Counted from the first letter of the stretch, positions 47,799 to 60,435 are shown. The stretch: DNA of 64,000 bases from Panax quinquefolius (GCA_020205615.1 CM035165.1:87358005-87422004), one strand, 5' to 3'. Program-made: numbers and translations. Notes: generated by a model from the letters alone, not told the origin.

Positions 47799-48870
47799 GA
47801 AGTTACCTGCAAACCAGCATCCTGGTTATGGATCATCAGATCCATCAGTCAATTCAGGTTTTCAAAACATTTCTCACTACATACATCTTTCAACCTTTTC
47901 ACGCTAGGTTGGAAAAACATACACCTTTCACCACTTTAGTTCATCCCACCAGGGATAAAACCTTTTATTACTTCAGTTCATCCCACCAGGGATATAACCT
48001 TTCACAACTTTAGTTTGTCCCATCAGGTATAAAACACTTCCTCACAACTTCAGTTTGTCCCATCAAGGGTGAACTACACAGACCTGATCTCCCCAATACA
48101 CGGGAGTACGTAGGCATCCATTTTTATGGTCCGGTCTAACTACAGAAAAATAAAAAAATCTCTACACCCTCTTTACCACCTTCAACTTTGAACCTTTTCA
48201 CGCTAGGTTCAAACTACGCAGACCTGATCTCCCCCTTCCCAATGGGAGTACGTAGGAAGCCATTCACGGTGTGGTCTCACCCCTACCAAAAACAAAAAAC
48301 CCTGTCAACAATATTGGGATCATTTTTCCACTTTCAAACCAAACCATGAGAGATGGAACTACCTGATCTCCCCAATACAAAGGATTATCAACGACCATCT
48401 GTGAGGCGGTTAAACAACACCTCATCGGCTTAGACCAAAAGGATGGAACTACCTAGTCTCCCCATATAAATGGGAGAAATATTGGCGACCATCTAAGCTG
48501 CAGTTGAGTCCTCAAAGAGAAACACCAATCCATAAGAGATGGAACTACCTGGGCTCTCCAATATAAAGGAGTACCGATGACCATCTTTGGGGCGTCAACC
48601 GCAGAGAGGGAAGACACAATCCATAACCACATACAAAAGCCCAGTCCTAAGACACCAAAGGGTAGGGGAATACAAAGATCAATGATCCATTCTGAAAGAT
48701 CCTGAGACATCTCAATGTCCATCCATCAACGAAGAGTTCAGAATACATCAAGATCACAAGCCCTAAAATAACAGGCAACTATCAAGCAAGTAACAAGGCA
48801 TAACTAAAAGAGAAGTGAATCAAAACATATTTCCTTGCCATATAATACTGTTTGATATATACAATGTGTC
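47799..48870 (+). repeat. Ogre-type 3' non-coding repeats
   Basis: Two short repeat sets. One has TTCATCCCACCAGGGATA or TTTGTCCCATCAGG in about four copies (47936-48073). The other has ACCTGATCTCCCCAATACA...GGGAGTACGTAGG-like units in about five copies (48070-48570); CTCCC and GGGAG within a unit can pair. Such repeats with the words GAACTACGTAGG and CCTGATCTCC are common downstream of integrase in Tat elements. No coding potential. Confidence 0.7.
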
Positions 48871-51492
48871 ATGTACATGACAAAAATGGCTAACCTAGTC
48901 TATGCAGGAAAATCAAAGTTAATCTACAAACTAGTGGATAAGCGAGCCATCAAGTCTAATATGGCATCACTCTCAGAAGATGGGGGTAACTCTATGAGCT
49001 CCTGCCCAAGGGTATCTACACGAGCTAAGAGATCCACAACCATCTGCATGGAGACACTATGCTCATCAATAAATGCGCTCATCTCTGCAATGATATCAGT
49101 AGTATGAGATTTCAATGCAGTACTATCTGTAATGGCAGCATCTCGGGCAACTAGAGCACCATCCCGCTCAATAACAGCTACACCCCTAGATGATCGAGCC
49201 TCATCCCTCTCAGCAACAGTGGTATCCCTATGAGCTAGAGCATCATATTTCTCAATCAGAGCGACACCTCAACAAGAAAGAGATGTCAGCATCAAGGCCC
49301 TAGCCTGATCCCTCTCAAATGTCATCAAATGTAAACTTTGCTCTAAATACTCTGCAGAAGGTGGAGTCACAACATTAGGAATACTGGGGGAATTAACCAG
49401 AGTTGCTGTCAACCTAGTAAATAGCTCATTCTCAGTGGGAGAATCAGGGTCCTCCATAGGCTCCCCACTATCAGAATCAATACCCGGCTATGAGGATACA
49501 ACCGTAGCCGATCCAATCTCTACCTCCAACCATGTGGAATACTCTACAGAACGACCTGGATGGCTAGTTGTAAAGTCAGTCTTCTCACGCTGGGTCCAAC
49601 AGGCATAAATCCTCTACTGATAGAAGCCGAGATGATAAATGCTGACCTAATGCCTCGTCAAAGGGATGAACATCCTGAAACTGGTCAAACTATGCCATCA
49701 CAACTAGTGGGTGATATGTGGTCACACCCCTCAAACTAGCTAGGGGAAGATAATCCTTGCTAGGTGTATGTGTGATAAAGCTGTAGGGAGAACTGAGCCT
49801 TGAACACGACAATATATCAAACGGATCCTCGATCCTTGATAAGAAAACTGACCAAGAAGCTGCATTTGTACACTCCGTCGGCTAAAAGGAGTAAGACATA
49901 GCTATCTCATGGGAAAAACAATACCCATGGCATCAAAAAGTGCCAATCGGTCTCAAGTGTGTCATAAACCACACGTAGAACAAGACCAAACTGCCTTTGA
50001 ATGTCCCCATAGAATGGGTATGGCAATACCTGGCCGACCTCAAGGTCTCTGCCAGAATCATCGGTAAAATGGTATGTCCCTCCCGGAGAGCATGCACTAC
50101 CATAAGCACGTCGATGTCCAAGTGGTCCATGTACAGTGGCATGTACAGATACGCCACCATATACATCAAATGTACATCTACTCTGGCAACACGTCAATCA
50201 TCCTCCGAAGTGGTGAAATCCCTAGAGGGCTACAAATAACTGTCCAATGAGCCAAATGTATCTATCAGAAAACGCATGGACACTACATGACCTTAGGAGA
50301 CCTCATCCAGGGCAACTCTGCGCCTCAAACCTGTGAGGGTCATAAACTTCCAGCTCATGTCGCCGACAGCCATCAGAGCGCAAGGCCTATCCAACAACAA
50401 ATCTATCAGACGCTCATACTCCTCTAAGGTAGGAGTTAACTCCTGGCTCTCAAACTAGAACACCTGCCTATCCGGTACCCAATGCTCCAGCATTCCCTCT
50501 ACAAAGTCCGATGGAACCTGGAATGTCAGGAGGGTCATAGAGTGATGCATTAGCTGATCAAATTTCACCCGATCCAGGGAGGACAAGCTGTAATACCACA
50601 ATCTCAATGAAGATACCATTAATACTGGTAGGGTATGATCAATGCGGCTAATTGCCGAGGAAGACATCAGTGGCGCCGTGTCATAAGACCATCCAGGGGT
50701 CAATGCTAAACGCATCTCTGGAAATGCATGTCCATAAACATAATGCGTGCATAATAAACTATAGATGACAATATGATGTAGGGAATAGAAAATAATATAC
50801 ATACATTCCTAAGTACATCATCATCTAAATACATTATTTCTGTATACAGCTAGGAAAGTACAGGGAAATGGGGCACAATCGCCCAATAACTAACAGAGGC
50901 CTATCAAAAGATATAACGAGAATGAGGCACAACCATCCAATATCTAACAGAGGCCTATCAAAAGATATAGCGAGAAATGAATCAGAAGAAGTCGATAGTG
51001 TTGATGTCCACATCATCCAACCTATCCACCTGATGTAACTCCTCCTGAGTCACTGAATCTCTGCCAGTAGGGATATCAGTCGATACAACAGAGGATCTAC
51101 ACCCACAAAACCATCTGAATATGAACCACCTGAAGGGCCAACCCTAGAGCTGGTAGGATCAAAAGAATCCGCCTCGGAAGGATCTCTGCCTAAATGCCAG
51201 ATAAAGAAATATGACCGGTCCAACTGCTGGGTCAAACTATCAATCTGCGTCAGATGAGTAGGCTCTCGAATGCAGGCAATCCAATCCGCCATCATGACAA
51301 AGCCAGGAACCATATCCCCTATAAACTGTGTGGCGAGGGTCTGAGCTCCAATGGTGCGAGGGAACCACCAGTGGTAGAATGCCTTCTGAGTGAGCGATCC
51401 CTCTAACAATGTAAAGCCATCAACTACCACCAACGTGATATCAATGATCGGCGGCTACGACACATGCCAATAACGCCTGGCAGGAGGACATA
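48871..51492 (-). pseudogene. Antisense extra gene relic (plant mobile domain / DUF7745-like)
   Basis: The minus strand carries a degenerate protein-coding region running against gag-pol. Blocks, in order: 51050-51433 (GFTLLEGSLTQKAFYHWWFP); 50455-50802 with LDRVKFDQLMHHSMT...EHWVPDRQVF followed by EEYERLIDLLLDRP; 49933-50197 with LREGHTILPMILAETLRSARYCHTHSMGTFKGSLVLFYVWFMTHL; and a C-terminal part rich in ERD/ARD heptads (about 49115-49250), then 48924-49115. The middle resembles the plant mobile domain/DUF7745 group. Antisense extra genes between integrase and 3' LTR have been reported in Tat elements. Many frameshifts. Confidence 0.6.
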
Positions 51493-54400
51493 TCTATAAA
51501 ACCCTGACATTTATAAAATAAAAGTCTAATTTAATTTATGATGATTATTTTTAAAATTGTAAAATGTTAAATTGATAAATGGTCAAATGAGCAATTAATC
51601 GGATAAATGAGCAAATAAAGAGAGTAAGTGGAGAATTATTGGGAGGCGGCTAGTAGATGATCATTGAGTGGGAAATGTTGATAATTATTTCCTAATACTC
51701 CAAACATTTCCCCACCTACCTTCATTTCATTGGTTACTTTTATTTGGGTGGAGCATGATGTTAGATCATTAATTTAGCCTTATCAATGATGAGGTCCATC
51801 ATTGTTACTCTTCTGATTCCCTCTTACTTACTCCCGTAGCCAAAGTTTAGAAAAGAAAAGAGAGAGAAAAAGAAGAAGAATGAGAAGAAATTAAGAAATC
51901 AAGAAAGGTATGTTTTAATTTATACTTTGATTTTTCCTCGTTAAGTTTTATGAAATTATGGGAAGATGGCATGTTATACTTATTGGATGATTTAAACTTG
52001 CATAAACATGAATCAAAGGAAAGAAATCAAGAACTTAAAAGAAGAACAAAATCTGGAAATTTTTAGAAAATTAGTTTACTACTTGATTTTGTAAAATCCA
52101 TAACTCTTTGTGTATATTGAGTTAGGTGATGAGCCATATATCAAAATAAAGCCCTGGAAGTGAGATAAACACAGAAGTTTGAATCACCCAAAAATTCTTT
52201 GTGGATTTTTCGTGGTGACAGTTTGAGTGAAACTGGTCCGAAGGATTTATAGTCCGAAAAATCAATGTTCTTAAGCTCTATTGCGTGAGCTATAATTTTA
52301 ATCCGACCGTTGGATCGCTGTGATTTTTGGATATATTATACATATATAAGTTGAGTACATGTCCACAAATTTTGAACCGTTAAAGATTAACGAATAAGTT
52401 GTTATGATTTTCGTGAGGTGGCTGATTCGGATATGTTTGAGCAGAATTTTCGATAAAACTATTTCTCTATGTTAGAGTTAGAATTTGGAAAAACTTCATT
52501 CTACAAAATTGTAGAGAATTAAATTTTACATCGAAAGGGCATAAGATCCTTATTTTTTCTTATAAAAGGGCTAATTATTATGAATTATTGATGTTTCTGA
52601 ATATGGGAATTTATAATTAATTTATCAAAAAAAAATTTTGGGCTGAAATATTTTTACAAGATGCTTATAATATCATCTTAGAATTTCTGTAAATTTTTGA
52701 TGAAGAAAAGCATAAGTAATTATTATATTTTTAAACTATTTATAGTTAGTTTGAAAATAGAAGAAATTCATAGAAAACTCTATGAATGATGAAAAATTAT
52801 GAAACTTGGTGAAAAAAAATCTTGACTAAAAGATAATTTGCACCCCAAACTTTACACCATTGTTGACTTTTGCACCCCAAATCGAAAAAGTGTGTTAAAT
52901 ACACCCCAAACTTCATTATATTAACAAAACGCGACTTTCTTCACTTAACTTAAATTCAAAGTGACCTAAAAGGTAAAACCTGAAGTTTGGGGTGCAAATT
53001 GTCTTTTAGTCTTAAAAATTAGAAAAATAATTAATTTTAAATAAAATATAATAATTTTAAAAGAATTAATTTAAATAAAATAATTAATTTTAAAATAAAA
53101 TAATTAAAATAATAAAATGATTTTTTTTTTAAAAAGTTCTATTTTTACAAAAACAAAAATTTAAAATTTCGCTTTTACAAAAATTGTAAAATAAATTGGT
53201 GTTTACAAAATTATAAAATACAATTTTTATTAAAAAAAAATTTGTTTTTACAAAATTATAAAATAAAATTGTGTTTTACAAAATTGTAAAATACAATTTT
53301 TTTTACAAAATTGTGTTTAAAAACATAATTTTTAAAACTTGTAAAAGCAGATTTTTTCATTTTTTTGTAAAAATAGAATTTTTTAAAACATTTTTTCTAA
53401 AAATAGAATTTAAAAACAGAATTTTTTAAAAAAATTGTCTAAAACAAATTTAAATTGTCTTTTAGTCTAATTTTAAAAAAAAGAATTGTAAAAGCAATCT
53501 TTTTTTTAAAAAATCTGCTTTTACAAAAAAAAATTAAAATTAATTATGTTTTTATAAAATTGTAAAATAAAATTGTGTTTTACAAAGTTGTAAAATTGTG
53601 TTTACAAAATTGTAAAATACAATTTTTTTAAAAAAATTATATTTTACAAAATTGTAATACAAAATTTTGTTTAAAAAAGAATTTTTAAAACTTAAAAAAT
53701 TACATTTTTAAAAACAAAAACAGAATTTAAATTCTATTTTAGACAATTTTTTTTAAAAATTATGTTTTTAAATTCTATTTTACATAAAAAATGTTTAAAA
53801 AAATTCTATTTTTGCAAAAAATTGGAAAAAAAAAAACTGCTTTTACAAGTTTTTAAAAAATTTGTTTTTAAACACATTTTGTAAAAAAATTTATTTTACA
53901 ATTTTGTAAAGCACAATTTTATTTTTTACAATTTTATAAAAATAACTTTTTTTATAAAAATTGTATTTTACAATTTTGTAAACACAAATTAATTTTACAA
54001 TTTTTGTAAAAACAAAATTTTTTTAATTTTTTTTGTAAAAGCAAATTTTTACAAAAAAAATCATGCTTTTATTATTTTAATTATTTTATTTTAAAATTAA
54101 TTATTTTATTTTTATTTTATAATTAATTATTTTATTTAAATTAAATATTTTAAAATTATTTTATTTTATTTAAAATTAATTATTTTTGCCAATTTTTAAG
54201 ACTAAAAGATAATTTGCACCCCAAACTTGTGTTACAGCCTTAGCCGGTCACTTTTGATCGGTTAAGTGAAGAAAGTGTGCGTTTTATTACATAAATTGAA
54301 GTTTGGGGTGTACTTAGACACCTTTTTCAGTTTGGGGTGCAAAAGTCAACAACGGTGTAAAGTTTGGGGTGCAAATTGTCTTTTAGTCAAAAATCTTATA

Positions 54401-55383
54401 ATATTATTTTATAATTTTTGGGCAGGTTTCATAAATTAATGAATAACAGAAATATTGATTGTATTTTTAAGCTATTTATGGTTAGTCTAAAAATAGAGGA
54501 AATTCATAGAAAATTCTATGAATGGTAGAAAATTATGAACTTTGCTAAAAAATATTATACTAATATAAGATTAATATTGATGATGTTTTAAAGATACAAG
54601 AGTATGTGGAGTGGGTATTTCTATTTTGAAGCTATTAAATGATAGTGTTTATAAAAAGAAATAATTATAGAAAATTGTTGGATAATCTAAAAATTGTGAA
54701 AATTATTTGGAAAGTTCATAATCATATTCTTTAATATTTTAGAAGTGTTAGTAAGCTCATGAGGTGTCGGGATGTAACAAGTAACGAATGAGTTATGATA
54801 AAAATAAAAATAATATTTTTGTTAAAATAAAAATGGTGATAATATCAGAATAGTGGATTGTCATATATGTGGTTTTAGATTTCTCATGTTTTATTATTCA
54901 CTTCTAAAGTTTTGGAATATGAATAATGATTTTATGCGATAAACAAAGACAAGTTGAATGAATAATGAATTGTTAGTTGGTGTATATGTTCTTCGAGATA
55001 AATATGATTTGGTGTTAATTAAAGATAAGTATGATATACATATGTTTGTTCAATTATTTTCTTTTTACAAAATTAAGTTTAGCAGGACTTGCCGACACTT
55101 TACTTTTTCTAAAGTAGTATGAACCACAACTCTATTATTGAACAAATTTTGTTAAAACGTGTACACGTTGATTTAATTTTCTCGGTGGGACCATAAATTC
55201 CACTACCATTATTATATACCTCATTTGGTTATTTTGTCAGCCGGTGTGCTAATTTTTTACTATATTTTTAGTATAAATAGGTTGCTCGGTTGAGTAACTA
55301 AACACACACCATCACTACACTAAAAATATAGAATTCTTTTACTACAATATTGTGAGTATTTATATTGAGTGTAATGTTACTTG
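51493..55383 (+). repeat. Gypsy-type LTR fragment E6
   Basis: Starts near TATAAAACCCTGACATTT, a mutated form of a common plant gypsy LTR start. About 2.3 kb remain once the fold-back insert is removed. TATA box TATAAATA at 55272-55279 followed by GTTGCTCGG. Bases 52480-52600 resemble E1 (GGAAAAACTT...GTAGAGAATT). The end is cut at 55383 by E5, so only the U3 and start of R are visible. No coding potential. Confidence 0.6.
52823..54389. mobile_element. Fold-back transposon with ~0.75 kb inverted arms
   Basis: 1,567 bp. Almost the whole element is an inverted repeat: the left arm starts TGACTAAAAGATAATTTGC and the right arm ends GTCTTTTAGTCA. Each arm begins with a ~200-bp module that is itself flanked by inverted GACTAAAAGA...TCTTTTAGTC ends and repeats TTTGGGGTGCAAA. 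The inner ~1.2 kb is made of TTTTACAAAATTGTAAAA-like units. A 7-bp direct repeat AAAATCT flanks it (52816-52822 and 54390-54396). No coding capacity; superfamily uncertain. Confidence 0.8.
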
Positions 55384-56760
55384 TGACGCCCCCAAAATAG
55401 GTATACATCACCTATCTTGGATCACCAGAAAATACACTACTGATAACTCCATTTATAAAACTGTCGTGCAAAATACGACCACAGTTAAACCGTGAGTTTT
55501 AATACAAATATATGTAACTCTCATGGTGCCTCGACCAAAACATCTTACAATGGTACCTTACATAAAGGTACAGTCAATAACTGTTTTAGAAATTAAAATC
55601 TTTAGAAAATGCTCAAGGAAACCTTCGTATATGGGAGACCATACGTCTAAGTTATAATACATATCATATGTCCACAAAATTATCCTTGGTTGACCCAATA
55701 GTCCCCAAAGAAAAACGAGAAAATTGCTATCATGTTCTTTCCAATGGTGAGTCTTCTCTTGACATATAATTATCTTCATCGTCTCCAATTAAGAATTATA
55801 TTTCAACCAAACTCCAAGATTATATAGGTAGTGCTCGTAGATATACTCAACAAGTGGATGTACACAACCTTGTCTTATGATAACACGAATTCGTATGTCA
55901 TTAGACATCTTGTATGATGGTGGCAAAACACCCTTCCAAAGTTGGGTTCGCCTCACCTTATTTGATTCACCAAATATAATTATTAAATGATGAATAAAAT
56001 ACAACACACTTATCTAAAGTTCTCAATAAAATTATTTCCATACTATTTAGGGAGAACCTCAACAGCTATAGACCACCGTTCTAATTCCTTGTTACCCCCG
56101 CTCGACCCAAATTACACTCTTATTACACGAAGAAGAATTGTGAAGCAAAAGGTGAGCACAACTAGCCCAATAAAAATATCATGACTAAAGATAATTAAAT
56201 TATCAATAGCCTTCGTCGATAATAAATCGAGATTTAGAACATATGGTAGATGATAAAACCTTTCAACCATAGTTACAAATGAACGAGCAATCCATTAGAA
56301 GAGTCAAATAGACCATAACGTCTATTATCTTCTCCATGTTAAAAGTCCACCAACAATTTTTATCCTCAGTAACATCAATCAACAATTCACATCCACAATC
56401 ATGTGAATAACTCATAATCATAATTGTGGTTCTAAATTCCACTTCGCACCCAGGACGAAGATAATTTTCATCACCTGTCTTTACCTGAAACATCAAAGAT
56501 TATGGTTATACCAAATCACAGTTCCTGTTCATAATCATACTAATAAATTCATCTTTGCACTACGGGCCAAAGATATTCATTAACAGTTCATCCTTGCACT
56601 ACAGGCCAAAGACATGCAACTGTATTTTAGAAGAGTCAAGTAGAGCATTATATCTACTATCTTCTACAAATTAAAAGTTTATTATCAATATTTTATCGCT
56701 GAGACTCAGCTCAATAAATAATTCACATCACCGAATTATCCACGCACTACGACCAAGGAT
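55384..56760 (-). repeat. E1-family LTR fragment E5
   Basis: Begins TGTGACGCCCCCAAAATAGG exactly as the left end of E4 does, then diverges into a separate subfamily. It has two ATCTTTGCACTACGGGCCAAAGAT repeats (56548-56614) and is cut at 56760 by the CACTA element. It is antisense relative to E6. The frames at 55558-56496 are LTR shadows. Confidence 0.75.
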
Positions 56761-57391
56761 CACTACAAAAATCATCATTCATTTAAATGGCCATTGTAAA
56801 TAGCCTATGACTATAGTCTCTTGCGTCGGCGATGAGGTCTTTAGTGACGGCGACATCCGTTAGTTAATGCATGCGTCGCCCCCAGTCGTCGCCCCTGGTT
56901 CCTGTCGTTAGCCGTCAGCATCATTATCAGTAGCGACGGGTGTCATTGGCGACGACCCAATGACAAATGCGACGGTTTTAGCGATGGCACGTCCGTTGGT
57001 AAAGACTTCATAAATGTTTTCGGTGAGAACCTCATTCCCGACGGTGTGGCCATCGGTAATGCCTTTTATGGCCGTCAACAATGACTTTAAATCATGTATG
57101 TCGCTATATGTCATTGGCGACGGCATTACCGTCGCCATTACCCCCGTCGGCAATGACAATATATATTTTGATTTTTTTTAAAATTTCAAAATTTCCCTGT
57201 TCATTTATAAATATAAACGTACACCTGTTATAAACTAATAACAACCATCAAATAACAAGCTAATATCATATAATTCACCATTGAAATAGTAATCCAAATC
57301 AAATATATAGATCAAAAATATAATGGTAGTCTGTACAACTCAAAAATTGTACAAGTACATACATGAAACTCAGAATATAACATAAACTAAA

Positions 57392-57553
57392 CTAACTACA
57401 ACCCTGTACTGGAGGAGGCTGCTCGTCATCAACTCGACGGTCATCGCCTTGTACTGGAGGAGGCTGCTCATCATCAGCTCGGCGGTCATCACCACTGTCT
57501 CCACCTCCACCTCCACCTCCACCTCCACCTCCACGAGTCTCGTCAACAAGACC
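57392..57553 (-). CDS. CACTA gene, last exon (Gly/Pro-rich tail)
   Basis: Minus strand, 54 codons including the stop at 57392-57394. It begins GLVDETRG after a good splice acceptor (TTTTGTAG, 57554-57561), has a run of 11 glycines from a GGT/GGA repeat, then two copies of DDRRxDDEQPPPVQG. It joins the exon at 58891-59202 in the same phase. The direct duplication suggests slippage. Family knowledge: the last exon of Ptta/En/Spm proteins is often low-complexity. Confidence 0.75.
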   Translation of the reverse strand, partial: GLVDETRGGGGGGGGGGGDSGDDRRADDEQPPPVQGDDRRVDDEQPPPVQGCS

Positions 57554-58890
57554 CTACAAAATTAAAATATTAATAACAAAGTTAAAATGAAAACATATTT
57601 ACATTATTTTAGTTTGTGTTCTTCAAGTAAGGCGTACGAGGCTCGAACCCGGGCTCCGTATATCATAATCGAGTCCTGTCAGTTGTAACGCGTGTCTATT
57701 CCCTACGCGGTGCTATTTCCTATGTTTGTGTGTTAACTGGACGACCGAGGCGGGTTTTGGTCTCTTTTTTGACTATTTTCCTAAGTTTTCTAAAGTTAGG
57801 CGTACGGGGCTCGAACTCGGGCTCCGTATATCGGAATCGAGTCCCATCAGTTGTAACGCGTGTATATTACCTACGCAGTGCTATTTCCTGTGTTTAACGT
57901 GTTAACCGGACGACACCGAAAGCGGGTTTTGGTCTCTTTTTCGACTATTTTCCTAAGTTTTCTAAAGTTAGGCGTCTGACGGGCTCGAACTCGGGCTCCG
58001 TATATATCGAAATCGAGTCCCGTCGGTTATAACGTGTGTTCATTATTAAATGCTGTGTCTGCTATTACTGTGTTTGTGTGTTAACTGGATGACCGAGGCG
58101 GGTTTTGATCTCTTTTTCGACCTTTTTCCTAAGTTTTCTCAAGTAAGGCGTACGGGGCTCGAACTCGGGCTCCATATATCTGAATCGAGTCCCGTCAGTT
58201 GTAATGCGTGTCTATTGCCTACGCGGTGCTATTTCCTGTGTTTGCATGTTAGCTGGACGACCGAGGCGGGTTTTGGTCTCTTTTTCGACTATTTTCCTAA
58301 GTTTTCTAAAGTTAGGCGTACGGGGCTCGAACTCAGGCTTCGTATATCGAAATTGAGTCCCGTCGGTTATAACGTGTCTTCATTGCCTACGCGGTGCTAT
58401 TGCCTATGTTTGCTTGTTAACTGGATGACCAAGGCGGGTTTTGGTCTCTTTTTCGACTATTTTCCTAAGTTTTCTAAAGTTAGGCGTACGGGGCTCAAAC
58501 TCGGGCTCCGTATATTGAAATCGAGTCACGTCAGTTGTAACGCATGTATATTGCCTATGCGGTGCTATTGCATGTGTTTGCGTGTTAACTGGACGACCGA
58601 GGCGGGTTTTGGTCTCTTTTTCGACTATTTTCCTAAGTTTTCTCAAGTAAGACGTACAGGGCTCGAACTCGGGCTCCGTATATCGGAATCGAGTCCCATC
58701 AGTTATAACGCGTGTCTATTGCCTACGCGATACTATTACCTATGTTTGCGTGTTAACTAGACGACCGAGGCATGTTTTGGTCTCTTTTTCGACTATTTTC
58801 CTAAGTTTTTTAAAGTTAGGCGTACGGGGCTCGAACTCGGTGAGCGTGCCACCAAAACTCGAGGCGGGAAGGTCGGTGCTTTAGACTCAC
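57554..58890 (-). repeat. CACTA intron with 168-bp minisatellite
   Basis: Donor GTGAGT at 58890 and acceptor TTTTGTAG at 57554. Within it, about 57619-58845, seven copies of a unit of mainly 168 bp (spacing of the word TAAGTTTTCT: 172, 176, 168, 168, 168, 168) repeat head to tail. The unit includes GGGCTCGAACTCGGGCTCC and GGAATCGAGTCCC. Because 168 is divisible by three, a 236-residue plus-strand frame (58050-58760) runs through the array; this is a by-product, not a gene. Confidence 0.85.
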
Positions 58891-59202
58891 CTCGAGTCTC
58901 TCTTTGTAGAAGTCGTACGACTGACTCCCAGCGCAGTGTGGGAGACGACTCTGATGTCGGGCAGCTATACGCTGTGCCGACATCTTCTTGAACTCCTCGC
59001 CCTCCCAAATTAGGCACATCTGCTCCCACACCGCAGCACCAATTAAATCTGGCCAGACATCTCTAAGTGTCTGTCCATCCGCCATCTTGGTCAGGGCCTT
59101 CTTCTTCCAGTCGTAGACCCACTTGTGCCAATTCATCTCGAGATACTTCCCGAGAACAGTGCTGCCGTGGGCTTCTTGCCTGTCCTCAAAGCGATAATAT
59201 CT
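58891..59202 (-). CDS. CACTA exon, plant transposase Ptta/En/Spm (Transposase_24-like)
   Basis: A 312-nt exon (104 codons, phase 0), bounded by acceptor TACTGCAG and donor GTGAGT. The protein runs RYYRFEDRQEAHG, then WHKWVYDWKKKALTKMADG, DVWPDLIGAAVWEQMCLIWEGEEFKKMS, then AGSQSYDFYKERLE. This order (WxxW..KA..K, W..MC..W....F...S, AGS.S......) is that of the Ptta/En/Spm protein family found in plant CACTA elements. The exon is open, so the element may be fairly young or fragmentary. Confidence 0.8.
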
Positions 59203-59516
59203 CTGCAGTACAACATATGAATATCAGCAGTTACTTAGTAGACAACATAAATCAAAGCGATAAATAAATGAATGAATCGGTTGCATTCGATCCCAAGCAA
59301 CGTGTTCCTTGGCGTCGCGTCAAGGATACTAAAATTGAAATGATTAAATTTGCAAATTACAAAGAATATATAAGAACTAAATAATTAATACAAACATAAT
59401 GTTAAATATAAAATTACCTAGTAGTCCCGACACGACATATAAGCGACACCTGGGGGGGATTCCTTAGCAATCCACGTACTAGTCCCCGTGGAGGCCTACG
59501 TCGATCACCTATGTGA
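59203..59516 (-). pseudogene. CACTA upstream exon remnants
   Basis: Minus-strand pieces: about 59290-59330 reading ILDATPRNTLLGIECNRF after an acceptor-like CAATTTTAG, and 59425-59516 ending before a GTAATTTT donor. The second is cut by E7. The splice pattern fits a multi-exon gene, but I cannot recognise a domain. Confidence 0.45.
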
Positions 59517-60378
59517 TGTAACATTCCAGATTTTTTAAATGTAAGTTATAAATATTTATTGATTTATATAAATATTTATTGGATGTGTTTATTATTGAAT
59601 AAGTAATTGTTTAAATTGATTGAGTTAATTTAGTTAATTATTTATTTGCTAAATAATTAATGTGATTAGTTAATTATTTATTTGTTAAATAATTAATGTG
59701 TTATGTGGATTGAGTTATGCGATTAAGTAATTTATTTAATAAATTATTATTAAATAAAGTGTGACAAATAACTAAGTGATAAAGAGTTATTAAAATAAAT
59801 TAAAGTAAATTTTAATTTAGTTTTGCCAAACAAGGTTTAAGTATTAATCCTTTAATTTTAAATAATTTGCCAAACAAAGCCTTATGGCTTTTGGATTTCT
59901 TTTAAATTTAAATTATTAATTAAATAAATAAAATATATATAACTATATATTTTTTGAGTAACTTTAAATAAATTAATACGATCATTAGTTGGCGTCGGTT
60001 TTATACATTTTAAAAAGTAAGCGTTGGTTTTAGTTAATATTACGTATATCTTATTTTGGCTTAAGCTTTAATCAAAAGTTGAAGTTATGCGAGATAGTTG
60101 AGAGAGAGACGAGAGAGAAAAGCTCACGAGATTGTCAAGATTTTCTTGATGATGATTTACAAGTTTTCTAAAGCAACAAAAAGGTAGGTTCTAAATCCTT
60201 AACGTATGTCGCGTAGATATGTTTTAAGCCATTTTTCCTATGAACTTGGTAGTCTCTGTTTTACGGTATATGGTTGTATTTTTTACGGTATATATCAGTA
60301 AATAAGAGTTTTACAAAACTCTCTGTAAAACTATGTTTGTATAATTGGTTGGGGAAGCATGTATATATTTAGTTATAT

Positions 60379-60435
<57 letters not shown>

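Larger units (their letters stand above)
30119..51492 (+). mobile_element. Tat/Ogre-lineage Ty3/gypsy element, 3' LTR not in window
   Basis: Begins at TGTAGACACTCAAAA inside the E3 LTR. LTR, PBS, gag, protease, G-patch-like segment, RT, RNase H, an additional archaeal-type RNase H and integrase follow in order, then 3' repeats and an antisense gene relic. The second RNase H and the PBS type mark the Tat branch (Ogre/Retand-like). The element is interrupted by 34453-40958. Its right end is not seen: another LTR starts near 51493 and no second TGTAGACACTC copy appears before 64000. Genes carry scattered stops. Confidence 0.9.
56761..59516 (-). mobile_element. CACTA (En/Spm) transposon, one end
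   Basis: Terminus CACTACAAAAATC at 56761, preceded by GAT (possible 3-bp TSD). The subterminal region 56820-57150 is rich in GCGACGG/CCGTCGC motifs, with a perfect inverted pair GGCGACGG-CATTA-CCGTCGCC at 57116-57136, typical of CACTA subterminal repeats. Minus-strand exons of a Ptta/En/Spm protein follow. The element is cut by the E7 LTR at 59516; the other end is outside the window. Confidence 0.85.

Noticed and set aside
48453..48722. 89-residue minus-strand frame downstream of Ogre integrase
   Set aside because: It lies in the short 3' repeats and has repeat-derived composition; the antisense gene relic starts further right.
55558..56496. Series of minus-strand frames of 72-77 residues
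   Set aside because: They lie in an LTR fragment; no domain recognisable and no conservation in other LTR copies.
58050..58760. 236-residue plus-strand open frame with internal repeats
   Set aside because: It runs through the 168-bp minisatellite, whose length is a multiple of three; the gene lies on the other strand and the array is in its intron.
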